DNA of 64,000 nt from Lentinula raphanica (taxonomy: Eukaryota > Basidiomycota > Agaricomycetes > Agaricales > Omphalotaceae). Each line of letters opens with the position of its first letter. Position 1 is the stretch's first letter. A program made the translations under genes and the position numbers. Positions 1-16,300 of the stretch are shown in pieces. The stretch lies in contig JANVFP010000027.1 of assembly GCA_027919835.1 (NCBI GenBank), positions 558,001 to 622,000 on the forward strand, read 5' to 3'. The notes under the pieces are model-generated. The model was given only the letters and a program-made list of their open reading frames with translations, was not told the origin of the DNA and searched no databases.

Positions 1-2523
<2,523 letters not shown>

Positions 2524-3808
2524 CGAGAGAGAGAGAGAAAGCCTAGAGGCTAGAGGAGGGAAATGAGAATGAAAATGATCATGTACATACCTCTTTTATA
2601 TGTACCCCTCCTGAATGTTTACCAAATTTCCGACACTGGCACCACAGGTTTAAGAATAGACTGACCTGACTACATAGTCCATATTCATACAAAGTTGTAC
2701 AAGGACCCCTCACGAGGAAACGCAAGTGCCGTTGATTCAACTTGACAGTTGTTCGCTTGTTTTTTCTGTGCGACAGGATCAGCCTGGTTAGGTCACAAGA
2801 GCGTACTATGAGGTACTATGCCATACATAGATGGGTCGGAGATAATGGAATATTTTGCTTTCGCCGTTCGAAGCGCGATTGATGGATAATGGCATTGGCT
2901 ATACTTAATCCTATAACCGTCGCAGACTCGCATTGGACTTCTCTCTTTGGATCCTTGACGGCGGACGCAGCCTGACGCAGCACACTAAAACCGATGTTTG
3001 GTGATTACTATAAACGCGTTGCAGAAAGTTCAAAGTGTTATATGCGTTTAAGTACTCACCGAGACCGAGAAACGGTTGCTTGAATCGGATTGAATATTTG
3101 TACCTCGATATCTCATGCAGCATGCTACCGGGTCATCTGAGTGTCCGAAACGTGCCTATTGAAGATGATTGGTCTGTTGGTTCCACAGTCCACTGATTAT
3201 GCATAGTATAGCGTGCTGCGTGGTACAAGAAGTAATCAATGAGGTTGAGCGTGTTCCCAAGCCGATTCTGGAAGAGTACAAGGAAGAAACGTGTGACCTT
3301 GTGACGAAATGACGCGTGACCAATATTCGGGCTTATTCGGGCTTATTCGGGTCCCGACGCCGGTCACCAGCGGTCACCCGCCAGTCGCAACCCTTGTTGA
3401 TGTGGAGCGTTCATGCGCACAACGGACCTGCTGTGGATTTCTCGCTCTAGCCAACGCTCTAATTTGCAAAAGAAACTCTTGTTCTCGTTGGGCGTGTATT
3501 GCAAGCTTTCCTCCTCTTCAATTTCTCCTCAAGCAGCATGCAACCTGTCCCAATCAAGTTTCAACCTAGGGCTGCAACTTTTTAGCGTGGTAGACGCGTC
3601 GAATGAGCTCCAACAGCCGTAATCCTAAATATATCGCGCTTAGGAGGTTCAAGCGACTCCACACGTGGCCAGCAGCTTTTTTTTCGATCGTGTAACGGTG
3701 TAACACTATTTCAACCAATTTATCCTGAACTCCTACCCCCGCAGTATATAAACCCGACCTCCTTTCCAACGTCAAAAATTTCCTCCCTCTCCCTTGGCTT
3801 GCCCGCCC
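2524..3808. promoter_or_regulatory. Divergent promoter region between two GH5 genes
   Basis: This 1.3-kb stretch separates two head-to-head glucanase genes and holds no convincing gene. A TATA-like TATAAAAGAG (minus strand, 2591-2600) lies about 70 bases before the left start. GTATATAAAC near 3743-3752 lies about 60 bases before the right start. A short tandem run of a 10-bp unit (attcgggctt) sits around 3325-3351. Confidence 0.55.
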
Positions 3809-5866
<2,058 letters not shown>

Positions 5867-6463
5867 GTTGGGGGACTCTAGGGGACTCTGGCATTCTGCA
5901 TATTCCTTCTCTGGGGACTCTTAACTTCAAGTTCCAAGATTCAAGGACTACGTATACAATAACCATATTCATATTTTCTTTGCATGACGAGTTCCAAAAC
6001 TACATATATTTTCGTATTCTCGCGTTCTTTTTGAAGGGATACCAAACTTATCATCTGTATCATATTATTCTAGATGCATACCCTCGCTCAAAAAGTTTGG
6101 CGGTTATATTAATATTCGTTATACGTACTTAGAGTATGTTCTTCATGGAGATGTTGTCTTTCTCGACAATGGTAGGAGTCGTATAGACGTTGAAAGAAAA
6201 CAACCATACTTGGTTATGGATATTATCGCGCCAGTGACCGAAGTTGAACGCAGTCGAATATTTCCTTTGAATTGAACTTGGATGAACTTTAAGTCAAGTT
6301 CGAAGGTTTTGAACTGCATTACTGTATTACAACAAGAGTACTTCAGTCCAATAAGAATTGGGGCAGTTACGCGCAGAATCATTAAGAATAGTAGTAGGAT
6401 ATATCAATAATCGATTCGTTCAACTCTTCCTCTTCAACGCTTCAGAATCATCATCTTGATCTC
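5867..6463. other. Intergenic, 3' ends of convergent genes
   Basis: No gene is visible. The part near 6050-6160 is the 3' flank of the glucanase gene; a diverged copy of it follows the GH5 relic at 24.7-24.8 kb. Confidence 0.5.
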
Positions 6464-7720
6464 TCAGAGACCGCCCCTAGCATTCAACATCCTCAACAAC
6501 TCGCCCCTATTCTCTCCATCTCCTCTCTGACGCGTATACTTCGCATCGACTAACTGCTCCAGCTTCGCATCCGAAGTCACCTTCCCTGTCAACGTCCCCC
6601 GATTACTATTCAAAGTATCTTGTTCCTCATACCATTTCAAATTCGTTCTCGGTCCTTTGTTGAAAAACCTGTCCACATCGTTGACAGCCTGTACGTCCAT
6701 AGGCCTATCTACGAAATCACTTTGATGTATCTTCTCCGGATCAAAAGGTTTCGGTGCCAACGCCTTCAACCGTCGAAGACCAGTTGCTCGTTGGACGAGT
6801 TCGATATCACTGTCACTGTCGTGGATATCGAACACGGTTCTTCGCTCGATGATTCTCATCTTGATGTTCTCCAAGGAACACCAATCTGGGACGGATTCAT
6901 CATCGACATCGGATTCTGTGTTGTGTGATTCGACAAGAGGAGGAAGAATAGGAAGAACATTGTCGGGGAGAGGAAGTTGGATGAGAGCGGGTGTAGGCGA
7001 AGAATTGGTCGAGATAGCCATGTTGATACTTTCAGAAGGAGAGTCACTGCGAGAAACAGGAAGGGAGTCGTCATCGTTATCATCAGCGAAAGGATCAAAC
7101 TTCAAAGACGATGCCTTCGGACTATCGTCAAGCAGAGGAAGGATAGCAGGGGTAGGTGAAGCATTAGTCGACTCGGATATGTCCGCATCGCTATCAGAAG
7201 CATAGTCACTGCGAGAACCGGGGAGCTCCTCGTCCTCGTCGTCAGCAAACGGATCAAACTTGAACTTAGACGACTCCGATGTCCTGGAAGACGTCGTAGT
7301 ATACCCAAGAGCTGGCCACATCTTCATCGGAGGCCAAACGGCAGGAACAACGCGAGAGAACTGGATCCCGTTCTCTGCACGCGTGTCGACTCGAGCCCGG
7401 GATTGGGCACGGGCATGGGCACGGTAGTTCAGCACCAGCGCGAGCCAGGGAGAGTATGATGATGATGATGATGATGTACCGATTGGTTCGTCTAGGCCGA
7501 GCGACCAGATGTTTGTACGCGTCGTCTGGAGAAGAAAAGAAGGGGGGTGAGTTTGCCGTTCGATAGATCGGATGCGAGAAAGAATTCATACCTGAGACCA
7601 GTGGTTCCAGTGGTTCGATGCATCAGCGGTGCCACTCGACTTGGATCCTACCATCGAGGATCTACTCCTAGAATATGCATACGCGGAGTCCTGGGTTCGA
7701 GTTCCTGCCTCGTGAATCAT
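6464..7720 (-). CDS. Acidic low-complexity protein with internal repeat, unrecognised
   Basis: Two exons are supported: 7592-7720 (43 codons from ATG, ending NHWNHWSQ) and 6464-7525, joined across a gtatga..ttctccag intron in frame, giving about 396 residues. I do not recognise the family. The middle of the protein holds two copies of a roughly 50-residue unit that starts with KFDPFADD, runs through an acidic Asp/Glu stretch and SRSD, and ends in an ASPTPAI or SSPTPAL segment. A (TCA)n microsatellite near 7456-7473 encodes a serine run. The C-terminal third is charged (RATGLRRLKALAPKPFDPEK and after). Composition suggests a largely disordered intracellular protein. The intact frame over both exons is the main reason to call it real. 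Confidence 0.6.
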
Positions 7721-8550
7721 TATAGTCGTCAAAGTGAGTTTGAGTTCGGAAGGATGAGATAGCGAGATAGCTGGCTGAACGGTGTTTCTGCACTCGAGGA
7801 AACCTGTCCTGGTGCAAAGAGATCTAGAGGTGAATCGCGATGTGTGTACCCTCTCAGGGAGATACTAGGGAAATCGAGAGCCTCGAGAAAATGGTTGCGG
7901 AGACGAAGAAAGGTGGGTATCGATCATCGTTCTCAGCCAGCCTTTTTACTATGAACTCTTCCTTTGTCTCTCTTGTTTCGGTCGTTCCCGACGCCTTGAG
8001 GCCCTTCAAAGCTTCGGAATTGTGATTAGCCGAGGGACATGTATAGCTCAGCGGGGGCAAAGTTCAAACATCCTTTCAAGAAAGAATTTCATTTGCAACA
8101 AGAGGAGAAGACAAAGTCCTTTGTTCTCTGGCCACGATGTTCCGGATCTAAAAAGTATGTCGGTCTTTTCCATGATCCATGAAAAGCTGCGTGCACTATG
8201 AGTCTTAACGCGCGTTTGGTTGAGCAGAGGAGGAGCTAGGAGGAGCGGGAAGAGATGAGATGAGAAGATGGGAGACTCGAGAGTCGAGAGGAGCTTGACC
8301 TCCTGATAGTATCCATTCCATGCTTCGGTATTGCGTTCGGATGGACTTGCGTTGTCTGGACGCGAGAAGGAGGAAATGTAGAGGCGAATACAGCGTATAC
8401 GTTCTCTTGTAAATAATGTTCGGTTGTTCCTCATCCCTGGTACACCGTGACATATCTCCAGTGCTCTAGAGACTCAGAGATTGAGCCTGAGAGGGATATT
8501 GACGCGAAATCAAAAGCAGTCGTCGTTTAGAAGCGGTAACGGCGAAAGAG
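7721..8550. other. Intergenic, nothing recognised
   Basis: Open frames here are short, overlap one another on both strands and match nothing I know. No tRNA or repeat was seen. Confidence 0.4.
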
Positions 8551-8554
8551 TAGA

Positions 8555-9510
8555 GACAGATACTAGCAAAGATTATTGACTGTGCTTCGTTCGCCGCTCG
8601 CCTTGATCATGAAGTTGTAGAGGAGGAAGGATGAACCGGCATGAAAAGCCGAACAGAGCCGAACTTCAATATCGTGATTAGCGCTCACCAGCGCTTCAGT
8701 CTTCTCTTCTTTCATGTTCATGTTCATGTTCATCTCCTATTGTGAGCTGAATGCTTTTAGCTCCAGCTGCACACGCAGCGACACTAGCACTATCATCACA
8801 TATCGTCCCGAAAGTTATATCCCAGTTCCTTGATTCATCTCCCGGACAGCTCGTTTGCTGTGGATTGCTGTGGAAAGTATTCAAATTTGCCCAGTCCTCA
8901 TCAGCGTCTAATCGATTCTCTAACCATCCTGGCCTGGCTTTGGCTTTTGTATTGGGGCGTAGCCACATATGCTCTTTCCGGTGGCCCGTGACTGTCTGAT
9001 ACAGCTATCCATCACACACAGCGATTCGGGGCAGCAAAGGTGTATCGATGGCAGGCGCTCAAACACAATTCCTTCTCTCAGCCCTCTATCTCAGAAGTCT
9101 AGTCATCGTCATCGACACTCATGAAATCAATCTATACGAAGTTCAAAGGAAAAGTCAGCCGTCGTCGAGGGGGTAGGAACTCTCTAGCAACTCCTGGGTC
9201 TGGAGGAACCGGAACTGGAATTGCAAGCACAAGCTGTGGGACACCGATTCCTCCCTATGCGAAACCGCCAACTCGCTCGAGATGCTGGGATTTATCTGAG
9301 CAAGTCCTCACTATTACTCTGACTACCGCAGCTCAATTCCCGCCAGTCCTGTATCTTGCAAGTTCGTCTGCCGTCGCGTTGAGCATTTTCAGAGCTGTAC
9401 AAGTGCGTATTCAAATTTGTTCTGGAAATTTCGAGTTATTCAAGAAGACGATTCGACATAGGGTGCGAAGGACAATCAGGAGGGTTTGGGGGAGCTAGCG
9501 AAAACGCGAT
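8555..9510 (+). pseudogene. Truncated duplicate of the four-helix-bundle gene, with its 5' flank
   Basis: Positions 8555-9120 resemble the 5' flank of the gene at 22767, and 9121-9510 resemble its first exon and the start of its second. The first exon encodes MKSIYTKFKGKVSRRRGGRN and continues to LSIFRAVQ, with a donor at about 9401. The second exon begins after catag and encodes GAKDNQEGLGELAKT, after which similarity ends and the frame soon stops. The copy therefore keeps only the N-terminal part of the domain. A hexamer microsatellite (tgttca repeats) near 8712-8735 is expanded relative to the other copy. The copy lacks the palindromic element found in the other copy's flank. Confidence 0.7.
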
Positions 9511-9806
9511 GTTCGACCACTGTTTCGTATGGGGGTTAGTAAAATAAGAACTCGGTGATGGAAAATCAGGATACAGGCAAGTTCATTCTACGGCTTGAGC
9601 TAGTGTCAGCTAACGTTACCCACATAGAGAACGCGCAACGCACCACCTTTGACCAATTGTGACTTCACATCCTAATGGAACCCTCTATACAACCTGCCTG
9701 CATCCAGGAGCCTGGCCGAACATCCAACTTTGTTCGACACGAAACCGTATCATGTTGTAATCAATGAAGATGGGTTGTGATGAACTGGCATTTGGGCAAA
9801 CTTGAA

Positions 9807-10090
9807 GAGGCTATGAGGTCTAGTCTTGTTCTCTTGCGATACGTAGGACCGGCTACTAACGCAATTCGCTCGAAAACTCCACAGAGGGACACATAGATTT
9901 ACAAAGATAGCGCTCAAGTCTCTCAAGTGCATGAGGTTCGGGAAAACTGGGGACTCGAGGCTATGAGGTTTAGTCTCGTTTCCTTCGTGACTGATACGAC
10001 TAACTAACACAAATCGCTCGAACACTCCACGGAAAAACCTATAGATCATCGAAGATAACGCTCAAGTATCTCAAGTCTTCGATATGACCA
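9807..10090. repeat. Two tandem copies of a ~150-bp unit
   Basis: Units start with gaggctatgagg at 9807 and 9957 (period 150). They share several blocks, including cgctcgaa.actccac and cgctcaagt.tctcaagt, and are clearly diverged. No coding potential was seen. Confidence 0.65.
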
Positions 10091-10912
10091 ACTTGGCCAT
10101 CCGGTCTGAACGGTGATACGAAACCTTGTGTACGTCCGCCGAGTGCTGTGTAAACCAGGCAGTTGCAGATAACTTTAGTTATACTTTCCCCGCTGAACCA
10201 CTTGCTTGGCTTTAGATGACCTGATCGCAGCGTATGGTCCAACTTTTGATATGATATTCGGCGCAGACGGATAGAGGTGCTTCAGAGGGTGCTTCTGGAA
10301 ACAATTCAATCCTATTCAATCTCAGAGATGACTACGTATCAGCACCAAATTCCGATCGAGACTCGAGAGAGAGATAAAAGGTTGACGTCTAACCACTGAA
10401 CCTTTGACGTTGATCTTTGGCTTTCATGCAGCCGCAGCTCTAGCTCATTCAAGGTTGCCTCTTCAATTTTTTTCAGATGCCATTTCTTTTCGAGGACTTC
10501 TTGATCTTCGATCTCGTCGATTTACGGACTTACGGAGGCAACTATCACTACTAGGGTGCGTTCTTTCAGCTTTGTCCCACAAAGATACTCAAACCCCCCG
10601 TAGATAGATATCATCGTCCATATGCTACATACGGGATCCTTGAGCGACTTTCAAGAGATCACAGGATACATACGCCTGGAGCGATCGATAAGGCTTCAAA
10701 TCCACAGCCATCCGCGAGTAGCCTATATAGAGGGACACCTAGGAATGGACCGTTTCCCCAGTAGAATCTGCTGGACAGTTCCAACTCACTGCGCTGCGCT
10801 GCAAAATCACGACTACGCCGACGTTAACGACAACTCTCAACGACCTTCTTCACGAACAATTTTTACGCCTTCTCGAATACTCGCTCTTCATCGCTCACGA
10901 TAGTTCAGCAAC
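10091..10912. other. Intergenic, upstream of the interrupted gene
   Basis: No gene recognised. It should include the promoter of the interrupted secreted-protein gene that starts at 10913. Confidence 0.4.
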
Positions 10913-11084
10913 ATGCGAACGGTCATCGTCCCACTTTTTGCTCTTGGTCTTTTCTCCTCTGCGCTTACGAAACCGATCCCTGTGAGTCTTTCTGTTCCTG
11001 CTCATCAAATGGATCGCATTCTTATATAATGTTTTGTCCATCAGGCTCAGGTAGCTCCGACAGATATGGGGAAAGGAGGGGGAG

Positions 11085-11089
11085 GGCCG
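11085..11089. repeat. Target site duplication, left copy (GGCCG)
   Basis: GGCCG directly precedes the TG of the 5' LTR and recurs at 17819-17823 directly after the CA of the 3' LTR. Five bases is the usual size for Ty3/Gypsy integrases. Confidence 0.9.
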
Positions 11090-11749
11090 TGTCGTGACAT
11101 CTGACATGTGTGTCATTTTTCCTTATCACATGCACTCCTTTTTGCATCATATGTCCTTGCTACCACCTGATCGTTCTTCATGACTCACTACAATTAGCAA
11201 TCACACCTCCTGCTTCATTATCAATCCTCTTCTCATGCTTTATCATTCTCCTCTCGCGTTCTGTCACCATTCTTCCTTCCATTCTCGCACTATAGTCCTT
11301 GTGTTATTGTTCTTCATATCTGTCTCTCGCGCTGTCACTACTCCTTATCTTTCCAACCATTCTCATTCGCTCTTCACCTTTCACATTCTCGCACTACACC
11401 TTTTACATTCTCGCATTATTGTATTTTCCAATCTTCTTCACTCACGCTGTTCATCTTTACTGCTTTGGGTACTTATTGTTTCACTCAGTATAAATACCAC
11501 TGTAGCTAGACTCCTGGTTCCCTATCTCGACCTCTTGGTCATTGGGAACTAGGTTCGTATTTGTATCCTACTCACACTCAATACTACTAACTTGGTCATT
11601 GGGAACTAGCTTGTCTTTTCCTTCTGAAGCCCTAGTGATTGGCCCTTTGTGCCCTCACTGCTGCTGAGATCAACCTCACCCTTACCCTGTATAGGGTTGT
11701 GCTTGTGCTTGTGCTCGTGTCATCCTTCTGTGCTAACTCCTTCGGGACA
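11090..11749 (+). repeat. 5' LTR, 660 bp
   Basis: Begins TGTCGTGACATCTGACATG and ends CTCCTTCGGGACA. It contains a TATA box and the predicted transcript start. A 19-base direct repeat (cttggtcattgggaactag) occurs at 11534-11552 and 11591-11609, downstream of the predicted start, so it would lie in the RNA leader. Confidence 0.95.
11489..11533 (+). promoter_or_regulatory. LTR TATA box and predicted transcript 5' end
   Basis: TATAAATA lies at 11489-11496. ATCTCGACCT at 11524-11533 starts 35 bases after the first T of the box, the usual spacing to a transcription start. The same decamer is complementary to the candidate primer-binding site at 11752-11761. Confidence 0.6.
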
Positions 11750-11751
11750 TT

Positions 11752-11761
11752 AGGTCGAGAT
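11752..11761 (+). other. Candidate self-priming primer-binding site
   Basis: AGGTCGAGAT begins two bases after the 5' LTR and is the exact reverse complement of ATCTCGACCT at the predicted RNA 5' end. The site lacks the TGG expected when a tRNA CCA end serves as primer. The arrangement resembles Tf1 of fission yeast, where the RNA's own 5' end primes reverse transcription. Confidence 0.6.
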
Positions 11762-11804
11762 CACTTACTCGTACCATCAGCTCTTGTAACTGATCCTACG
11801 AGGC

Positions 11805-13346
11805 GTGTGGAAATCGGACATATCCGATCCTCCACCTTACTCTGTCATCACGCCTACCTTTGGAGCCTTCACAGATTGTTCCAACTACACCCACGCATTT
11901 GATTCCACTGACCACTGTGACGTACATTGGTCAACTGACTCTGACAGCTGGGAACACTGTGACGAAAATCCTTGTCCCAATCGATACACATTTCCACTCG
12001 AACTTGATTACGATTCAGAGCGTTATTTACACATTTCCCCAGAACCACCTGTTGCACCATCCCCCATACCCCTTAGAGTTGGACGATCATCCAACCCTAG
12101 TTCCAGAGCATCCCCTGCGCTTGTGCCTACTTCCATCACTCCATTAGAATCAGAATCAGAATCAGACTCGGACTCAGACAGCGACAATATACCTGAAACT
12201 CAACAACCTGACACCACAGAATCCGAACCAGTTGATTCTTCTACAATGGCAAGCATTCAACAGATCGCAGACATCATTCACCAGCTTGCACAACAGCAGC
12301 AGGCACTTCAGACAACAGTTACAGATATTGCAAGTAATATGGGCACCAGTAAAAGTATTAGCAAACCCCAGCCCTATGATGGGAAACGGAGTGATGATGC
12401 TCGACGCTTCATGGCAGCATTTGAACTCTGGTCCCAGGGGATCTCATCACTCAGAGGCAGAAATGAGGAACGGATCAAATCTGCTATCTCCTTTCTCGAA
12501 GGAGATGCTGCTATCTGGGCCACTCCAATCTCCGAAAATATCAGTAATGTCAACAACAATGTAGCAGGTGCTTCCTTCATTTACCCCACTTGGAATCTAT
12601 TCAAGGAAGCCTTCAAAGCTCGCTTTGAAACGGTCAACCCTGTAGTAGATGCTAAGGAAGCACTCAAAGGGTTATGGCAAGGAAAGAATACAGTTGCAGC
12701 CTATGCAGCAGCATTCAAACAGCATGCAAGCCGTACTGGATATTCCGACCCAGACCTCCGAGACCGTTTTTATCAGCATCTATCCAACCGAGTCAAGGAT
12801 GGATTGGTGTACACTGATGAAGATAACATTGGTACCTTGGACGGTCTTATCCAGGAAGCCATGCGCATTGACAATCGCCAAATCGAACGTGCTAAAGAAA
12901 GGGGACAAAGTATCACCACCCCTTCTCGAGTCCCTAACTCCACCAGTGCTTTCCACGCCATTCCATTTGCTCCTGCCCGTGATCCAAATGCCATGGATGT
13001 AGATGCCACTTCCACTGGACGATCCCCTGATGATTATCGAAAATTCATGGCTGGAAGATGCTATGGATGTGGATCACAGAATCATCGCAGGGCAGATGGG
13101 CATCATGAACGAGATATATGTGACTACTGTGGATACACAGGACATCTAGCCAATGTTTGCCGTCGAAAGTTCTTGGGCTACCCTCGGCCAAGCCAAAGAA
13201 CAGCTGCCACTGCTGGATCCTCCACCTCTAGCATCGCTGCTACCACTGCGCCAACCTTGCCAGACTTTTCCCAGATTCTCCAGCAGCTGACAGCTAATCA
13301 GAAAACATTGGCTGATCAGATTTCTGAATTGCGCCAGAATTTTTAA
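11805..13346 (+). CDS. gag: Chromovirus Gag (first ATG at 12246)
   Basis: The frame is open from about 11790 to the TAA at 13344-13346, but its first ATG is at 12246, giving 366 residues. Upstream of that ATG lies an in-frame stretch rich in Ser, Asp and Glu that looks coding. After a glutamine-rich segment ([13 protein letters not shown]) comes a retrotransposon Gag-like helical region ([20 protein letters not shown], then [12 protein letters not shown]). Near the end is a CCHC zinc knuckle, [14 protein letters not shown], preceded by a second Cys/His-rich stretch ([16 protein letters not shown]). Gag forms the particle and binds the element's RNA. The start codon is uncertain. Confidence 0.85.
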   Translation: MWKSDISDPPPYSVITPTFGAFTDCSNYTHAFDSTDHCDVHWSTDSDSWEHCDENPCPNRYTFPLELDYDSERYLHISPEPPVAPSPIPLRVGRSSNPSSRASPALVPTSITPLESESESDSDSDSDNIPETQQPDTTESEPVDSSTMASIQQIADIIHQLAQQQQALQTTVTDIASNMGTSKSISKPQPYDGKRSDDARRFMAAFELWSQGISSLRGRNEERIKSAISFLEGDAAIWATPISENISNVNNNVAGASFIYPTWNLFKEAFKARFETVNPVVDAKEALKGLWQGKNTVAAYAAAFKQHASRTGYSDPDLRDRFYQHLSNRVKDGLVYTDEDNIGTLDGLIQEAMRIDNRQIERAKERGQSITTPSRVPNSTSAFHAIPFAPARDPNAMDVDATSTGRSPDDYRKFMAGRCYGCGSQNHRRADGHHERDICDYCGYTGHLANVCRRKFLGYPRPSQRTAATAGSSTSSIAATTAPTLPDFSQILQQLTANQKTLADQISELRQNF

Positions 13347-16300
13347 AGTGGGAACCTGTCACGGCTGCCGCCTGGTTCCCTGAATTGTACTCTAGATCGT
13401 CTTCTATCTATCAATCTGTTTCCTCGTGTACCATCGGTTCTATGCAATCAAGTGATTCTTCTCACTTCCGTGTTCCGATTAAGTTACAAGGCAGATTCAA
13501 GAGTACAAACAGTGCAGCAATGATCGACTCTGGAGCAACTGGACTGTTTATACACCAGCGCTTTATAGATCAACATCGAATCATTACTCGACCTCTTCCA
13601 AAACCAATCACTCTTTACAATATTGATGGCACACCAAACACAGCAGGGAAAATTACTCATTCGGCACGACTTCTTTCTACAATAGATCAGAACATGCCAC
13701 AGCTTCTTGAATACTTAGTCACCAACCTAGGATCAGACGACATAATCCTTGGGTTACCCTGGCTTCGGAAAGTAAATCCAAATATCAACTGGAAGGAGGG
13801 CCGTATCTTGGTACAATCAAAATCAGCCCACCCCATGGTTATCGAGGAAGTACCAGAACCCCAAGTGGCTAACGTAGGGGGAACCACTTTAGATCTACTA
13901 GAAATCAATCCAGAACATGTTCCATTGCCGACACCAACTGCTGATGAAATGGAGGACTTGCGAGATGATGCCCCACCCCTCTACCGCTTACTTAGAAACC
14001 GAAAACAAAGAAGAGCCTTGTGTCGGTCTGGAGTTCTAGACCATGCTACAGAAGAACTTTGGTGTGCAGCGGGATACACCTATTCCCAACAATTGGCAGA
14101 GGCAGCTTATCGAGAAAAACCAAAGCAATCATTCGAAGAAATTGTTCCTCTGGAATATCACCGACATTCAAAGGTTTTCTCTGAGAAGGAATCAGAACGT
14201 CTTCCCGATCACAAACCCTGGGATCATGCTATTGATCTCAAACCTGATGCCCCTGAAACAATGCGAACCAAGATCTACCCCATGTCACTTAACGAACAAG
14301 AAGAGCTTGACAGATTCTTGAAAGAAAATCTTCGTAAAGGTTACATACAGCCTTCTAAATCCCCAGTTGCATCACCAGTCTTCTTTGTGAAAAAGAAGGA
14401 TGGTAAACTCCGGTTTGTACAGGATTATCGACGACTGAATGACTACACCATCAAGAATCGTTATCCCCTTCCCCTTGTTGCAGATATCATCAGCCGACTT
14501 CAAAATTCCAAGATCTTCACCAAGTTTGATGTTCGATGGGGATATAACAATGTGCGGATCAAACAAGGTCATGAATGGAAGGGAGCATTTGCTACTAACC
14601 GGGGTCTATTCGAACCCTTGGTTATGTTCTTCGGTCTCACCAATTCTCCTGCCACATTTCAGGCCCTCATGAACTCCATCTTTGCGGACCTCATTGCATC
14701 TGGAAAGGTTGCCGTATATCTGGATGACATCCTGATCTTTACTGAAACACTGGAGGAGCACAGAAAACTAGTTCATGAGGTCCTCGATCGACTTGCCAAG
14801 CATGACCTCTATCTGCGTCCCGAGAAATGCGAGTTTGAAAAGTCATCAATTGAATACCTGGGGCTGGTCATTAGCGAAGGACAGGTTCAGATGGATCCAG
14901 TTAAGGTCAAAGCCGTAAAAGAATGGCCTACACCAAAATCACTACGTGATCTTCGAGGATTTCTGGGCTTCGCTAACTTCTATCGGCGGTTTATTGAAGG
15001 ATTTGCAAAAAGGGCAAGACCCCTTAATGACTTAACACGAAAAGATATCCAATGGGACTGGGGTACTTTACAGCAGGAAGCATTTGACAGCCTGAAGATA
15101 GCCTTCACCACTGCACCCATTTTAGTGCTATGGAACCACACCAGACCCACACGGATTGAAGTCGATGCATCCGGTTTTGCCACTGGCGGAACCCTATCAC
15201 AACTCCAAGAAGATGGCCTTTGGCATCCTGTGGCATTTCGGTCAGCATCTATGGGGCCAGCAGAGCGTAATTATGAAATCTACGATCGTGAAATGCTTGC
15301 TATCATAGAAGCGCTCAAAGATTGGAGGCACTTTCTGGAAGGATTACCCGAACCATTTGAAATCATTACAGACCATCAGAATCTAGAATTCTGGCGAACG
15401 GCACAGGACTTGAGCAGAAGGCAGGCACGATGGGCTCTCTGGTTATCACGATTTAATTTCCATCTAACACATCGTGCGGGAAGGATTCACACACAAGCGG
15501 ATGCCTTATCTCGCATGGCACAACACCAGGTGCATGATTCTGAGGACAACAAAGAACAAGTTGTTCTTAAACCCGAGCATTTCATCAAGGCATCAACTGC
15601 AGTATTACTTGACAATCCATTGCTAGAAAGTATACGACAGAACAGCACCCGAGAATCAGAGGTAATTGAGGCACTCAACAAGCTCAACGGACCACAGAGC
15701 CTTACTCACGGATTGACTGATTGGCGAGAAGAGGAGGGTCTAGTATTCTACCAAGGAAGGATATATGTTCCACCTAACCAAGAACTGCGTAAGGCAGTAC
15801 TGGAGCAATGCCATGACTCACGAACAGCAGGACACCCAGGAATGCATGGCACATTGGAGCTAGTCAACAGACAGTACTGGTGGCCAGGTATCCGTACCTT
15901 CGTTGACAAATATGTTGAAGGATGTGATGTTTGTCAGCGGAAACGACTAAATCCTTCCCATACAGCACCGCTCCAACCTCTACCTGTTCCAGCTGGTCCC
16001 TGGGAGGACATTGGCGTTGACCTTATTGGTGAGTTACCAATGACGCAAGCAGGCCACAATGCCATAATCACATTCGTCGACCACTATACCAAAATGATCC
16101 ATTGTTTCCCCACAACTACGGAGATAACTGCAGAAGGTGTAGCAGATTTCTTTTATCAAGAGATCTTCCGCCTTCATGGAATTCCCAGACGGTTCGTATC
16201 AGATCGTGGACCGCAGTTCGCGGCAGATGTGATGCGACAATTATTGAAACGTCTGGGAATTGAATCCGCCCTCACGACAGCCTATCACCCCGAAACTAAT

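Noticed and set aside
8048..8434. Minus-strand frame of 128 codons
   Set aside because: No start context, no intron pattern and no recognisable motif. It overlaps other frames of equal length.
11110..11552. Open frames inside the LTR
   Set aside because: Same frames occur in both LTRs, are rich in Leu/Ser/Ile from pyrimidine-rich DNA and lack any known domain.
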